A stretch of 64,000 bases of DNA from Actinomucor elegans (GCA_026027325.1 JAMSLZ010000010.1:992001-1056000), one strand, 5' to 3'; counted from the stretch's first letter, positions 1 through 12,896 are shown. Made by a program: numbers and translations. Notes: a model not told the origin generated them from the sequence alone.

Positions 1-3000
1 AAGGCAGTAGATATCATATCTGTGAGGTTATTATGATATAAAGTATCAGCAAAGATACGTTCCAAGTATTGAAAGCTTCTATTTCCATTCTTGGGAGATC
101 GAATCACCAAGTCTAAAAAGTAGATTAGGCGCATGGCATTATGTGTGTAAATGGACATAATCTTGTTCTTTTCAACTGGGCTTTGGTCAAGCTTCTCTTC
201 GAGGTAATCATATGGCGTGTTTCTGATAAAGAAGGACAGAGAGACCAGGAACATGGACGAAGGTAACTGAAGTAATTCCAAGGGATCAATCACTTCGCGT
301 TCAATCAACCAAATGTAACCATCAATGGTAGCATTCAATCGCTTAATCCAACTGAGATACTTGCTTATAGCGTGACTTTCATCATCTACTAAAGAAGGCG
401 TTTGTAATTGTTCAGTCTCAAAGATATTAACCAAGGATAGTGGGTTTAAACATAGTTCTTTAGATAGCCAATGCGAGCAACTCTTGATATCAGGAAGTAA
501 TATGGCGAATTCGGTAAAAAGAGTCATGCAAACTTTGGCATAGGTTCTCTGAAAGCTACCGCTTTCTTCAAATGTCCATTGGACAAGCTGGTACAAGTTT
601 CTGACGGTGACTTCTCCAATAAAAGAGTGGCGATCATTTTCAGTGAGAAAGATATTGGACTTTTCGCGAATGATTCTTTTGATATGGTTGATGGCTTCAA
701 TGATCTGACCTTGTGTGCCAATAGATGGATGATCTGCTTCGGCGATCTTTAGACTAACCAATAACTGACCCAATATTTCAAACGTATAGAGATTGACCAA
801 GCTAGCCTCTTCTCGAAATAATCGGTAGATGTGATTGAATATTAATGACGCTCCAAATCGTTTGGAAGCACTAGGATTGACCATCAAATTGTATAGTCGT
901 GTAATAAGGGATTTGATATTGTGAGTAGCATCGGTGGAACGAGTTGTTTGTTTGATGGACCATTTGACAAACTCTTGAATGCATTCAGCACCATAATCGC
1001 GAAGACCAGCATCCGTACTGCATGCAGCATCCAAGAACGTCTGCAAAAGCTCAATAGTCTCTGGGTTTTCGGCATGAGCGTTGTTTGTGAGCCAATGAAT
1101 GATTTGAGAGTAAAGTAGCTGATACATTTCTCTAGCAATTTGGTCAGGGTCAATGGCTAATCTCAGCATAACTGGAAATACACGCAAATAGAATTTGTGA
1201 TAGAGTGATTCAGTAGCCTTTTGAGTGGTTTTGGCTTGAAAGGCGCTGTTTCCAATCATATAAATAACAAGACCATGAAGTAACTCACAAGCAGCTACCT
1301 TGACTTTTCTGTCAGGTGATGATTCTGCAAGTTCACAGATACGTGGCAAATACTCATCAAGGTAGATGTCGACTTTGACATTCATGAAAGGAACTCGTAG
1401 CTTGAGTTTTCTTTCTGGGTCCCATGCCAGCATACCGTTATCTTGTATAGAACTTTTTCCTTCTAAGAGCAATTGCTTATTCTTGCCACCTAATCTACCC
1501 AGAAATCGCATCATTCTTTTCTGAAGTTCAGGCAGATCTGCATAATTGCGTTTGATAACACCCAATTGGTCAGATGTCATTTTAATACGAACAGATTGAT
1601 ATCGTCGCTGAGATGCTGTAGGTGTTTTGTATGATTTCTTTTTACCGTGCTGACCCTCTTCTTCGCCAAAAGAAACTACACCGACCAAAAGGTACTCATT
1701 GATGCAAGGTAAGATGCGGGACAAGAAATATGAATCAATGTCATAGTTTAGATCAGGATCCATTAGCTTATCAAGACTATTCATGGCAATAGTGGCCAAT
1801 GGATGATATGTGATACCTAGCCGAAGAGCCTTTTCAAGTGGTGTAATGAGTTCTGTAATATCAAAAAACTCGACTGGGTAAGCCAATATGAGACGAAGGC
1901 AAGATGCTAGCAATTCATCGGTAAACTGCTGTAATCTATGCCATACTACTTTGAGGTAATCGAGGACTACCAAGTACGTAACATATTCAGTAGGCTAAAG
2001 AAGTTATATAAGTATATAATTAAAAAGGGTGATATAGTACTTACTTGACTTATGTTTGCTTCAGAGCCTTGATTTGATTGCGAGTGAAAGGTTTTGCAAC
2101 CAAGGAAAAACCGGTTCGTTTCACATATAATCAAAATTTCAGCTAGTATCCTATAAAAGCCGCTGACTAGAGGATTTATGATACTGAGATCAATCATTGT
2201 GCTACTTAAAATATACACCCAATGTGCCAATCTTGTATTATCAATTTCCTTTAGAACCGAGCACCAAAACTCCACAAGATTCTGAAACAAGACAAAGTCC
2301 TTTTGATTTACAGGTTGAAGCAGTTTGGACAATGTGTTTAAATGTTCTTCCTCTTCTGTTTTCTCGCCAATGCTCTTCACTTTTAGATTCAATGCTTTTA
2401 TCAGCTTCATAAAATTTGTCAAAAATGAATCATATAAAGCCTCAGCCAGGCTTTCAGGATCGACAGTGTGCGCTTCTTGGTATTGCTGATAAATGTCCTC
2501 TGCTTCAATATCCTCAGTATCAACTAAGTCCTTCTCTTCCTCTTTTTTGGCAGGCTTTTGTTCATTATTAGATGTGCCTAATATAACTTTCCAAAAGTAA
2601 AGGAGTTCTGTGTACGCTGGCCGATCTTCATTGGGAGATTTAATCATTGTGCTTGTGCATATTAGTGCCTTTTCAACTATGGATATCTGTGAGTACAATT
2701 GTTATATAGTTTATAAGGTTACTTACAGAAAGAATTGACAAAGTTTCTAAAGACGCCTTCGCCTTTCTTATAGAGCATTCCAAATAATTGGTGGATGTAA
2801 AAGCTACCATTTCTTCGATGATAACCAGACATTTCAGCAAAGCTCATGATAAAGATATTACACATTTGATGGATTGTTTCCATAAGCTCAATAGGAATAG
2901 TATCTAGTTCTTCAGCAAAGGAAGTATATGACTTGATAAATGCTGGAAGATGGCGAATATATTCCTTTTGATTCGTATTGACACTAATAAAAAAAAAGAT

Positions 3001-4511
3001 AAAGTCAGTGATCAATCGATCATTATGAAGGTTGTTCTCTTACTCTGAGTAAAACCAATCGCTGATCTTAACCAAGCTGTTTCGTAGCTCATCTACTTCA
3101 GCTCTATCCAAAAGCTTTGAGCAGATCTTGGAAAAGTATCCCACGCTTCGAATAGCAACTGATACATGGTATATGTTATCCAAATTATCAGCTGTTTCAA
3201 GTGTCTCATTAAATTTTTGCATAAAAGCCTAGTGGATACATGTATATCAGCTTTTATGAATAGGTTATTTATCAGGCACACTTACCACAAACACGGCTTT
3301 CTCTCTATTACCGCCAATATTATGATATAGTACAATAGATAGCTAATGCCATGTTAAGCGACAGCTCATTTAACACAATACTTTTACAATTTACCTGTCG
3401 TAAAAATTCTTCGTAAGCAGCCAGACCATATTTATATGTATTTGGATTATGATGAGAAGCCCAATAATGCAACCCTTCATACAATTTCTCGCAATTGGAT
3501 AAGATGAGATTATAGAAAAGTTCAGAATGCTCTTTGAATAACATCATTGCAGCAATTGGTGCTGCAAACCGATTTGCATCTTTGAATCCATACAGAACTT
3601 TGATAATATCATTAAACAATTTGTTACTTTCATTTGACTGAGGTTGAATAACATTATCATTTCGATACAATATAGAGTTAAGGCAAGTCAAGTATCCAGT
3701 GATTGCTGCACTCTCTGGTTTTGCCTTGCTGCTTAGCTGTTGGTCCAAAAGATCTAGACACCATCTCTTTAATCTCTTGATTTGATTTTCATCAACTATT
3801 TCAGGGCAAAACCTTGCAATTGTACCAAGTAGTTCGATGATCTTTACTGCAGCACCGCCTTTTCTTAATGTATACTGGTCACAAAATCTATATAGTAAGA
3901 TATGAATAACCTGTTCATTACTTATTCAATCACCGTTTACGTTTTGTAGATATTGGAAACATTAAATTCGTTAACATCATATCCATTTCGAACATCCAAC
4001 ATGACGATAAGAGCTTCAATTGCCGTAGCTTGCGCTTTTGCAGATCCATTCTTGGCTATGTTTTGGCATTGGATCTATAGAACTTATTAATCTTGACAAT
4101 ATATCGCCTTTTTGGGTTTATCCACTTTACCGCTAGATTTTTTGCGTATTTTTGTAAGCTATCATTTCTCTTGCGTTTCTTTAAAAAAGTACAAAGGATA
4201 TCCAACATGGAAGAGACTGCAGAAGCTGCGTCTCCAGTCTTGAACCTGCCACACTTGTTGAATAAAGCGTGAACAGGTTCGTCTCGCGTAAATAAAATGG
4301 AACATATAGTGTCTATTATCACAACCTTATTTAGTGAACAAGCCAACAAAATTCAAAAGGAGGGCTCACCGATATTATCTTCTGATATATTTGACATGAG
4401 CTCATTGCCAATATCATTTACTACTTGTAAAAGTCCTTCGCCATCGATGGGATCTTCCAAATAGATCCATAATTTTTTCGCGTATTCCTCTACTCGCTTT
4501 ATTTGTGACAT
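1..4511 (-). CDS. PRKDC: DNA-dependent protein kinase catalytic subunit (DNA-PKcs), N-terminal third, cut by window edge
   Basis: DNA-PKcs is the giant PI3K-like kinase that joins Ku at DNA breaks in non-homologous end joining. I read nine exons on the minus strand: 4511-4370, 4312-4131, 4074-3941, 3887-3395, 3342-3286, 3228-3044, 2983-2727, 2676-2045 and 1994 to beyond base 1. All joins keep frame, giving about 1,358 residues with no stop. The assignment rests on colinear blocks that I recall from vertebrate DNA-PKcs: NPLVSGFYRILAE, KVKVAACELLHGL, EFVKWSIKQTT and KRFGASLIFNHIYR, in the same order and at similar spacing as in the human HEAT-repeat N-terminus. This part holds only helical repeats; the FAT, kinase and FATC regions would lie beyond the window. 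Start ATG is at 4511. The gene is divergent from HPRT. ATM, ATR or TOR would not give these blocks. Intron positions are by hand and could be off by a few bases. Confidence 0.9.
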
Positions 4512-5093
4512 GTAATGTCAATATAGAAAAGAAAGTGAACAAAGAAGAGAGCAAAGCAATGGCAATGCATTTTATGCTTGGCCCGAAACGCGGCCTGAGT
4601 CTGCGGATAGCAGGCTTAAAAAAGTTGTCTTTGATTGGTTGTCGGGGTTAAGCTAATTAAATGTCAAATTGAAAGGGATAGGTATCTAGATCATTGCTTC
4701 ATATTTTAAGTAATAAAATTGCTTAGATCGACATAAAGCATTTAACAACATCTATAAAAAAAAGAGAGCCTAATGTTGTAAGATAATTTTGTGTGTTGTT
4801 TAGAAATTTGGGATTACTTTAGGGGCTCATTCATTTACTGCTTTTTTTTTGTTCTGGTATCCTTTTGTGGTGTTTCTCACAAAAGTTGCACGAAGATATG
4901 TAAATAGACTGTCGCAGATAAGAAACATGCTTACGCTATACACTATACCACTAAATTAAAAAGTCTACCAACAAAAAATGTAGCCAAAGTTTTTAAAAAT
5001 GGGTGCTACCTGTCAGAAAAAAAAAGCAGTCATCTTGCATGCCATTTCGAAAAACAAATTTTCATATTTTGAAACCTTTTTCCTAACTCCAAA
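4512..5093. promoter_or_regulatory. Shared divergent promoter region between DNA-PKcs and HPRT
   Basis: This 582-bp spacer lies between the start codons of two divergently transcribed genes, so it must hold both promoters and leaders. It is AT-rich with short A and T runs (a T9 near 4840). The 50 bases before the HPRT start are rich in T and A and contain no upstream ATG close to the start. I see no clear TATA box or known operator. Confidence 0.5.
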
Positions 5094-5862
5094 ATGCCCA
5101 TGAACCCCTCTCAGTGGATTGACGTAACAACCGAGAAGAATCACTATTCTCTCGATCACTTTGTTATCCCTACCCATTACGAAAAGGATGTATCATCCAT
5201 TCTTATTCCTCATGGTGTTATTATGGATCGCGTCAACAAGTTGGCCCGTTTGATTGTCGACGAAACTACTGGCCCTTTGGTTGTCTGTTGTATTTTAAAG
5301 GGTGGTCACCAATACTTTGCCGATCTTGTTAATGCTGTTAAGAAATTGCATACCAAAGACGGCAAGACTGTACCTTTGAGCCTCGAATTTATTCGTGTCA
5401 AGTCTTACAAGAATGACCAGTCTGAAGGTGTCACTATGTCCATTACTGATGAAGAATGTAACGAATTCAAGGGCAAGGTATGATCATGAGGGATAATAAA
5501 ATAATTTTTTGTTTAACGTTTATTCTTTTTTTTTTAATAGAATCTTTTGATTGTTGAAGATATTATTGATACAGGTGCTACTATGGTGCAATTATTAAAG
5601 AAATTGGATACATTCGCTCCCAAATCTGTCAAGGTGACTAGTTTATTGGTCAAGAAGACACCCAAGAGTAACGGTTATATTCCTGATTATGTTGGTTTCT
5701 CTATTCCTGATGAATTTGTTGTGGGTTATGCTTTGGATTACAATGAATATTTCCGTGATTTAGATCATATTTGTGTGATTAGTGTAAGTAACTTGTCAAT
5801 CTCAAAAAAACAGCTAATTAACTTTATAATAGGAACACGGTAAACAAGCTTATGCCGTTTAA
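5094..5862 (+). CDS. HPT1: Hypoxanthine-guanine phosphoribosyltransferase (HPRT)
   Basis: A cytosolic purine-salvage enzyme that transfers phosphoribose from PRPP to hypoxanthine or guanine, giving IMP or GMP. Exons are 5094-5477, 5541-5783 and 5833-5862, with GT-AG introns of 63 and 49 bp; the joined product has 218 residues, the usual size. The PRPP-binding signature [12 protein letters not shown] opens near residue 131, right after the first intron. The eukaryotic-type blocks [14 protein letters not shown] and [15 protein letters not shown] are present, and the tail [12 protein letters not shown] matches the usual HPRT end. Met1 and Met3 are both possible starts; I use the first. It sits head-to-head with DNA-PKcs. 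The length and motifs argue against a bacterial-type xanthine PRTase. Confidence 0.95.
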
Positions 5863-6352
5863 ATCATTGCTCAACACAATAAAGTGTGCTTGTAGTGTAA
5901 ATAATAACTATCCACATTAAATTGTAGAATAAAAGGGCAGTTTGGTGTTCAAATCTAAAAAGAAGTCTTGATGGAGACACAGCAACCCATAATATAGCTG
6001 TTAAAGCCTTTCAACATTGCAACAATTGGTGGATTTGGGAAAATGTCTAATGACAGATACCATACATGGTCATGGGCTGTTGCGTTATCTTAATACTTTA
6101 GAAAGTTCACTTACAATCGTTGATCTATTTTGCCTATTTAGACCAAATTTTACAATCAGACATATCAAAAAGAAGCTTTTGGGAATGGTATGTGTGGTTT
6201 ATTCAAGGCTTCATCATAGAAATCCCTGAAGAGACGTTAGGTATTGATCAACACAAAAGTCCCCAGAACCAAATTGAAACCAGTTCAGTTATCTGGCTCT
6301 TATTGATGTAGCTAGGAGAAGGAGAGGGGTTTGCACACAAACTACCAATTAG

Positions 6353-6432
6353 ATGTGATATTCGACCAGGATTAGTCGCGAGATCTATGGATCTATCCAT
6401 AGATATTATTTAGCTAAATTGTGTATATTGCA
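6353..6432 (+). repeat. Dispersed repeat family, copy 1
   Basis: Contains GATGTGATATTCGACC followed by GATTAGTCGCGAGATCTATG, a diverged form of the family core GCGACATT ... GATCGGTTGAGAGATCTATA. A second copy follows about 100 bp downstream. Confidence 0.5.
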
Positions 6433-6526
6433 CTGACCATTAGCAAATATACGATGCTTTCGTTAATAGTATTATACAAATGCTTTCAGAGATGTAGCAG
6501 ACTTTTCTGAACACGATGTACAAATC

Positions 6527-6600
6527 ATTTGCGACATTTCACTAGGATCGATTGCGAGATTGATAGATTAGATCTAATTGAAATGTGCGTGCAATTTATC
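6527..6600 (+). repeat. Dispersed repeat family, copy 2
   Basis: Reads ATTTGCGACATTTCACTAGG then GATCGATTGCGAGATTGATA, followed about 20 bp later by GAAATGTGCGTGCAATTTA. All three blocks of the family consensus are present in order. Confidence 0.6.
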
Positions 6601-7306
6601 ACTGATCACTAAATTATAATGTAACTACTCTAATAGCTGCAGCCGTTCATCTTAAACATGTGTTAGTTATACAATCCTACTTTAAACTGAAATCAACTGA
6701 ACGATATAGACCTATTGCAAAGGGGATGGTTTCAGAAAAAATACAGCCTCAATTTTCTGCCCTTAGAAACGCATACCTTGAATGCACCTTTTTTTTAAAA
6801 AAAAGCAAGTTTTATAAATTAAGGAAATAGGGTATGTTCCTTGTATTAATATTATCAGCTAATCTCGACGCAAATTCCATTAATACACTTTTTATTATTC
6901 AAAAGTTTGGTTTAAAGGATATTAGTGAACTCTGTTGAATCGTCGAGAGTCAACGAGAGAAATTTTTTTTGAGAGGGGTTAAGCGCTAGATATTATGGCT
7001 GGCTGTCAATATTTAATAACTTTGCTCAATTTTTATGAAATAACTGCTCAGAGACGTAGAAATTATAAATAATACGTATGACGAATTAAGTGATATCAAC
7101 GAGTGTAATAAGCATGATATAATTTCTTTAATTCATAAAGGCTATCTTAATAAAATGACGGTTTTTCTTACGTTTTAATTGCATTTACAACTAGATCATC
7201 TGCTTTTTACACTCGAGCATTCATTTGACAGCCTATAAGCATCGAGCTTACAAAGACTACGTTCAAAAGCAAAATCAGCCGGCAGTAAAAAACCAAATAT
7301 CCCAAA

Positions 7307-9300
7307 GTGAAATCTTCAATACATATGACTTGTTCGAGTGCTTTGGATTACAGAGTTATGGGTCTTGACCAATCTACTCATATTGTCTCTGAAAATCAGG
7401 TCTTAAACTTTATGCTGGTCACTGCTGCCAAAGACATGTTTGATACAGAAGACTTGAGTGTCGTTGAAGACGAAGCTGATACTCTTGGACGAAGATTGTT
7501 GGCACTGAAAATCATTCTCAAAACTCTACTATTTAGTCATCAAAGGAAATAGAAATCAATCCCAGAGAGCTGGTTAAAATCTAGCAAATATCACGAACAA
7601 GGAACAACAAGTAGTTCTACCTATTTCCAACTTTATACTACTGTATATACCTCCCAAAGAAGCGATATAAAACAATTGCTTATATCAATACCATTTATTC
7701 TTATAGCAAATATTCAGTTGGCTACTCAAAGAACTGTATGACTGTTTCCCCCTTGTCCAAACCGAGTTGCCTGCATCTTCTACATCTTGATGCTCCAAGT
7801 ATTTACTCTTGTTTTGTGGTGTTACTAACACTAAATTTGCACTATTATGTTACTTCCAAGTAAACTCAATACCATCTAGATCTGCAGCAATAAATGCAAA
7901 GGATACAGTATTTGGCTCTTTTTTTTAATATTGATGCTATAAACGATGCCGCTTCATGCCATAACTAAAAGCTCAGGCATGCCATATGTCTGCTTCCTGG
8001 TTTAAAAATGGTTTGTTTATTACGAACTGTCATTCAGGGGCCTCAAATCACTGCTACTGAAGAAATTGATGAAAAAAACCTACAGGTCAAGATAAACCGG
8101 CCATTTCCAACTGTAAAGAAATAGAAGAGCAATTTTTGGTTCAACAAGCCGAAGTAGATGTTTTATGCAAGCTATTGGAAGAAGTATCCAAAGAACTAAC
8201 TAATCTCCTCCAAAAACGCGCGTTAAAATGTCTCAAGAATAAATGGCGGTTTCTTTACATAAAAATGATTTCAAAAAGAATGAATTCCTTCACCAACGAA
8301 TTAAGCTATTAGAAGACAAAACATTCACAAGTGCTTCAAAACTCAAAAGCCAAGAATGATTTGGCGACGACTAGAAGAAATATATACAGCCGCAAGCTAC
8401 TTAATAAATGTCAACTAAAGCGGCCAAGTCTAAACAGATTGTGCCAAGTGTTTATATAAGGCACAAGGTGTTTGTCTGGATACTAATTGGGGTGACTTGG
8501 AGCGCTTGTCATTCTCCGGAACTGTTAAAATTCTTGCAATTATGACTGAAAGAGCTATTTTTTTTTCACTGGAACAATTTAAACACCATGTAGAAGTTCC
8601 TCAGCTCGTTACTCCATCAAATGAAGGTAATATGCGTCATTCTGGCATATTGCGGACTTGTCATATACTGACTGATTGATCATATCTAGAAACCAAAACT
8701 AACGACTTTAAACCATTACCCGAGTCATTCAAAATGAAGTACAATGACATCCACTATAAATGTAGCACCAAATGGCTCCTTAGATCGTTGAAACAACTCA
8801 AATCCTCCACTCACGGTGGTCTTGGTTTAATAGACATTGAATGGCAGTCACCTCATTTAAATGTCGCGACTACTCCTGAAGTGATAGAAGCAATATATCT
8901 ATATTATATAGCAGCGAAGAATCAATTACTTTCATTCTACTTTCGGAACGCTAATTGTTGAGAGCAGAAACAAGTTGAATACCAAAAGAAGAAATACCTT
9001 GACAAGTTTTGTGTGGTGGAAATAAAACAACTAGGCAACTCCCGCTCTTTCCTATTGATAGTCATCGGAGACGGATGTCTTTGCATTGGTTCATGGGTAA
9101 AAAACCATTTGAAACTGGGAGATCACTGAAAACCTAAAACACACAGCCGCTACTCGCCCATATTTATCACTAACAAGCACAACATCTCACAGACTTGTAT
9201 ATTCTGCTACTAAAAGCTGTGTCACTCAATTGCTTTCAACAATGAAGCGGGGCTAGACCTGTCGCCAATGGCGGTGATACCTTTCATTAGGGTAGACCTG
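7307..9300 (+). pseudogene. Decayed coding block of unknown family, followed by an A31 tract
   Basis: The plus strand carries several protein-like fragments broken by stops and frame changes. They include 7307-7552 (acidic, with DTEDLSVVEDEADTLGRRLL), a lysine- and glutamate-rich segment around 8120-8270 that looks like a coiled coil, NWGDLERLSFSGT near 8488-8530, and KSSTHGGLGLIDIEWQSPHL at about 8794-8853. The fragments follow each other in one direction over 2 kb, as a dead gene or mobile-element protein would. A run of 31 A lies about 270 bp downstream and could be the tail of a retroposed copy. I cannot name the family. The alternative is chance open frames in AT-rich DNA, but the GC content and motif-like composition exceed those of the flanks. 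Confidence 0.35.
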
Positions 9301-9575
9301 AAATCAATAGATATAGAGTTTTACTAACTGCTTTCTTTTACATTATTCTTCATCTCTTTGCGCCTGTTTACTGACTCTTCTTGCTGTCTGTAGGTTTCAT
9401 ATTCAATTTATTTGATGAAACGTTTATTTATCTCAATCTAGGTCACAAAGATAATATACCTTTTCAGTATAATAACATTTCATGCGCCAAATGAACACCT
9501 GCATCTATGAAAGTTTTGCTTTAGCCCCAATTGCAACAAATGAGGTCATTTGCTGATTGGAAACCTTTCATTAAC

Positions 9576-9576
<1 letters not shown>

Positions 9577-9607
<31 letters not shown>
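9577..9607 (+). repeat. Poly-A tract, 31 A
   Basis: An uninterrupted run of 31 A. It lies downstream of the decayed coding block and upstream of the HMG-box gene's 3' end. It may be a retroposition tail or a simple homopolymer; others of similar length occur in the window. Confidence 0.9.
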
Positions 9608-9609
<2 letters not shown>

Positions 9610-9976
9610 GATACACTACTCATCCTTGGCTGGGAAAAAAGGATCACCAGACATTATTAAATTAAGTCATAAAATTGATTTTGGCATATATCTTAAGCAC
9701 TGTGCAGCTCTGAAGCGAACGTTTTGAAAGAAGAAAAAGAGTGACAAATCAAATAAGTATAAATATAAAGATATATCAACACTGATACAGTATATTAATG
9801 TATAAACAATCTAGCTGAGTCTATTATTGGGGGTTATATGAATATTGTAAAGAAATTTAGGGCTTAGTTCTCATAGATAAAATAGAATAGTAAAAGGGAA
9901 TAATGCATAATTATAAAAGACATATAAGTCATAAGCATGAGTGGATTACAGAAAAGTTGTGGTAATTTCTTGGCCT

Positions 9977-11003
9977 TTACATATGGAGCAGAGCAGGATC
10001 GATATATTGAATCGGCTGATCAAATTGCATCATGTAGGTAGTATTAAGTTGGTGTTGTGGTGCTATTTGTTGAACAATAGGTAAAGATACATCATTTGTA
10101 GCACTTTCCCAATCAAGTTCATAGGTGGACTTGATATTGTTGTTTGCAATCGGATTTAATGGATAGAGATTGTCAACAAGACCAGCTTCTTGACAGCCGT
10201 AAGCATTGAAATCGCTAATAAAGGGCACATTAAGCACGTTAAAAGGTAAGACAGATGTTGTTTCTGTAAATTGAAAATATCCTGCTTCAAAGAGAGATGT
10301 TTCAATACTAGGACTGGCCATATCATATTCGCTATAACAATCAGTGTAAGGGCTCACTAAGGAAGTTTCAGAGAATGTAGATGCGGGTGACATTTGGTTA
10401 GGGACTTGGTATGGATAGTGATGGTAATTTTCTATCGGAACCTCATATTGGCAAGTGGGACGATTACAAGGAAACTCCTCCGCTTTGACATTGGAGTAAC
10501 TGTCAAGCTTCTTGATGACTTTTGGAGAATTTTTTCTTGTCTCATTAACAGTAGTGGGTTTCCATGGAGCTGGTTCTTTGGCAATCGATTCGAGTGCATT
10601 AGGGCTTTCGTAGATCATTTCCATGAGTTTATTGTTTTCTTGGGCGCGAGACGTGAACTGATCTTTCTTGTTTCTACGAATATAAATGCGCTTAGGCGTT
10701 ACTTTCTTTTTAGGTGTATATTTATAATTAGGATACCTATTGGAATGATTGAGTAAGGTTGTCCATAATAGTACTGCATAATACTTACAATTTGTTATGT
10801 TCTTGCTTGGCGATACGAGCTCTCTCGCGAAAAGGCTTCTTTTCTTCTTCGGTAGCTTCTTGCCACCATTTCGCAATGATCTTTGAAATATCGCGGTGAT
10901 TTGCGCCAGCGCACTTGGCAACAATTTCCTTTTGTTTTTCGAGACGATACATCAAGAAGCAGTTCAAAGGTCTGGGAATAGTTGAGCTATTAAATTTTGC
11001 CAT
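9977..11003 (-). CDS. HMG-box (MATA-type) transcription factor
   Basis: Two exons, 11003-10789 and 10736-9977, joined across a 52-bp GT-AG intron that splits a Leu codon; 324 residues. The HMG box starts almost at the N-terminus (about residues 9-80): IPRPLNCFLMYRLEKQ, then HRDISKIIAKWW and EEEKKPFRERA, followed by a basic KYTPKKK region. This is the arrangement of fungal MATA_HMG factors, which bend DNA and control mating or differentiation genes. The rest is Tyr-, Asn- and Ser-rich and looks disordered, as in activation regions. Mucorales sex loci also carry an HMG-box gene, but it sits between a triose-phosphate transporter and an RNA helicase; neither is here, so I regard this as one of the other HMG factors. 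The regulated genes cannot be read from the sequence. Confidence 0.85.
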
Positions 11004-12893
11004 TGTTGGGATATAGTAATTTTTTAATGAAAAAGATTCTCGGTTGGCAAAATTAGGTGTCTATATATTCGAAAAACGCGAATGATCGCCCTTCCAATAG
11101 AAAAAGTAAAAGACTATTGAAAACTTAAAACATAGGATCCCCTTTAAATTATTCCTCAGTTTCCTTTGATATTGGCCAGGTAACCATTCTCCAATAGGAT
11201 TCCTAAATATAGCCCACAGTTGCTTGAGCGTTCTTTCATCGCAAATTAGATGCATTTCATATTCTCTATAAGGACACTTTATGCTGGTAAACTAAGTACA
11301 ACCATTGGTGAATAAGCTTATTAAAGTGATCTCCAATTGCTAATATAAAGCCTATTTAGAACTTATTTATTACTATCAGTACTTGATAGCAATGGCTTGT
11401 ATAGACAACGCTAAGATTGTCGCCCAAGCACCGCCTTATTTTATTTTTTTGACGTGTGATTTGACGCAAAATGGCCATTTAACTGTTAGAAGAGCTGGAC
11501 TGTGTATTTATGATCAACGTTTCATTTATGCATGCCCTTGTTAGCTTCTTTTATTAGTGACAATAATGAATTGCGCTTGCATTTAATCAGATCACGTCCT
11601 TTCTTGTTCCCACTCTTGTTGCTCCTAATAAGTTTTGACCTTCTCATTTGGTATGCATGAATATCACGGCTGTATGTAATATATATTTCTTTGTGGGCTT
11701 TGACCAACTACCATAAGCGTATATTGCGTTTAACTATTAATTCTTTGTTAGCGTACATAAGTATAGTGAATCATTCGGTGTATATAGAGCCCCTATCGTT
11801 CCTCTGATTCAATTGTTTGTCGTCCCTACGCGCTTTTGTTGTATGAACTTTAATAGTGGTCTTTGAGAACACATCTAAAAAAAAAACAATTTCTATTATT
11901 ACTAATATTATTAAATATACTGTATATTTGAAGGAAAGAGGATTTCTTTTTCGTTTTTTTTTTTTACTACATACCAAACCTCGGTAAATGGGTTTAGATA
12001 CAAAAAGTGATGGCCAATCGATGAACCTTTCTTCAGAACACCTATTAATAGTTAGTATAATCCTACTAGATGGTATTACACAGAACATCATGTGTTACAA
12101 TATAACAAGCCTCATGTATCGATCTTTACTCATGCTACATCTTATGCAAAAGGACCCATGGTCAAGCCTTCTCAGTTAAAATACATCTTCAGACGCAAAA
12201 AAAAAGACTTGTACAAACCAAACCTTTGATCGGGTTACCCGAATATGGTAATAGTTTACTCCACAAGCCTTGTTTTTATCTTTCAGTTATAAAAACACTA
12301 GAAAACTATGAATCAATGTAAACTTAGGCTCCTTTTTTACTTGAGTCATAGGAGACAGTATCATAAGGATACTTTCTTTATTAGTGACTTTAGTAGAATG
12401 TGTATTAAGAAGAATAAGCAGTTGCAACTTTTTCAACTTAAAGTGAAAGCAATGGCATCTTATTTGTGTTTTTGAAGCTTGGCAAATCATTGAATAAGAG
12501 AGTAGGGGGAGAAACTGGTTTTTCGATATAGGGTCATTGCTCCAACAGCACAAAGAATACTTTCTTATTGTTTCAATTTATGAATATTTATTACAATTTC
12601 TATTCGTAACTATGCATCCACATTCGCAGTACTGTCTTGCAATAAATGAAAAAGGAAAAAAAGATATTTGATTATAACAAGTTTATGTTTCTGCAGGAGA
12701 TTTAACAAGCCCCTGTGAATCTTGTTATCACCTTAAAAGGTCAACTGCCGCGAAAATACTGTTGCCATTACCCCATTACGCACGTTCACTTTTTACAAGC
12801 CCCTGATTGTTTGTCTTTGGGGTTAGACGTGTGAGTAAATAAGCAACATATAGTCAAAGGACCGTGCATACTCGCCTAAGTTCCCTGGATAGC

Positions 12894-12896
<3 letters not shown>

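Larger units (their letters stand above)
5863..7299. other. Gene-free AT-rich stretch with two repeat copies
   Basis: No convincing gene is visible. Short open frames near 6017-6311 have no recognisable motif and overlap each other. The stretch holds two degenerate copies of the dispersed repeat family that recurs through the window (6353-6432 and 6527-6600). The rest is AT-rich sequence without visible structure. Confidence 0.6.

Noticed and set aside
9977..11003. Calling the HMG-box locus the mating-type (sex) locus
   Set aside because: The flanking triose-phosphate transporter and RNA helicase genes that define the Mucorales sex locus are not present.
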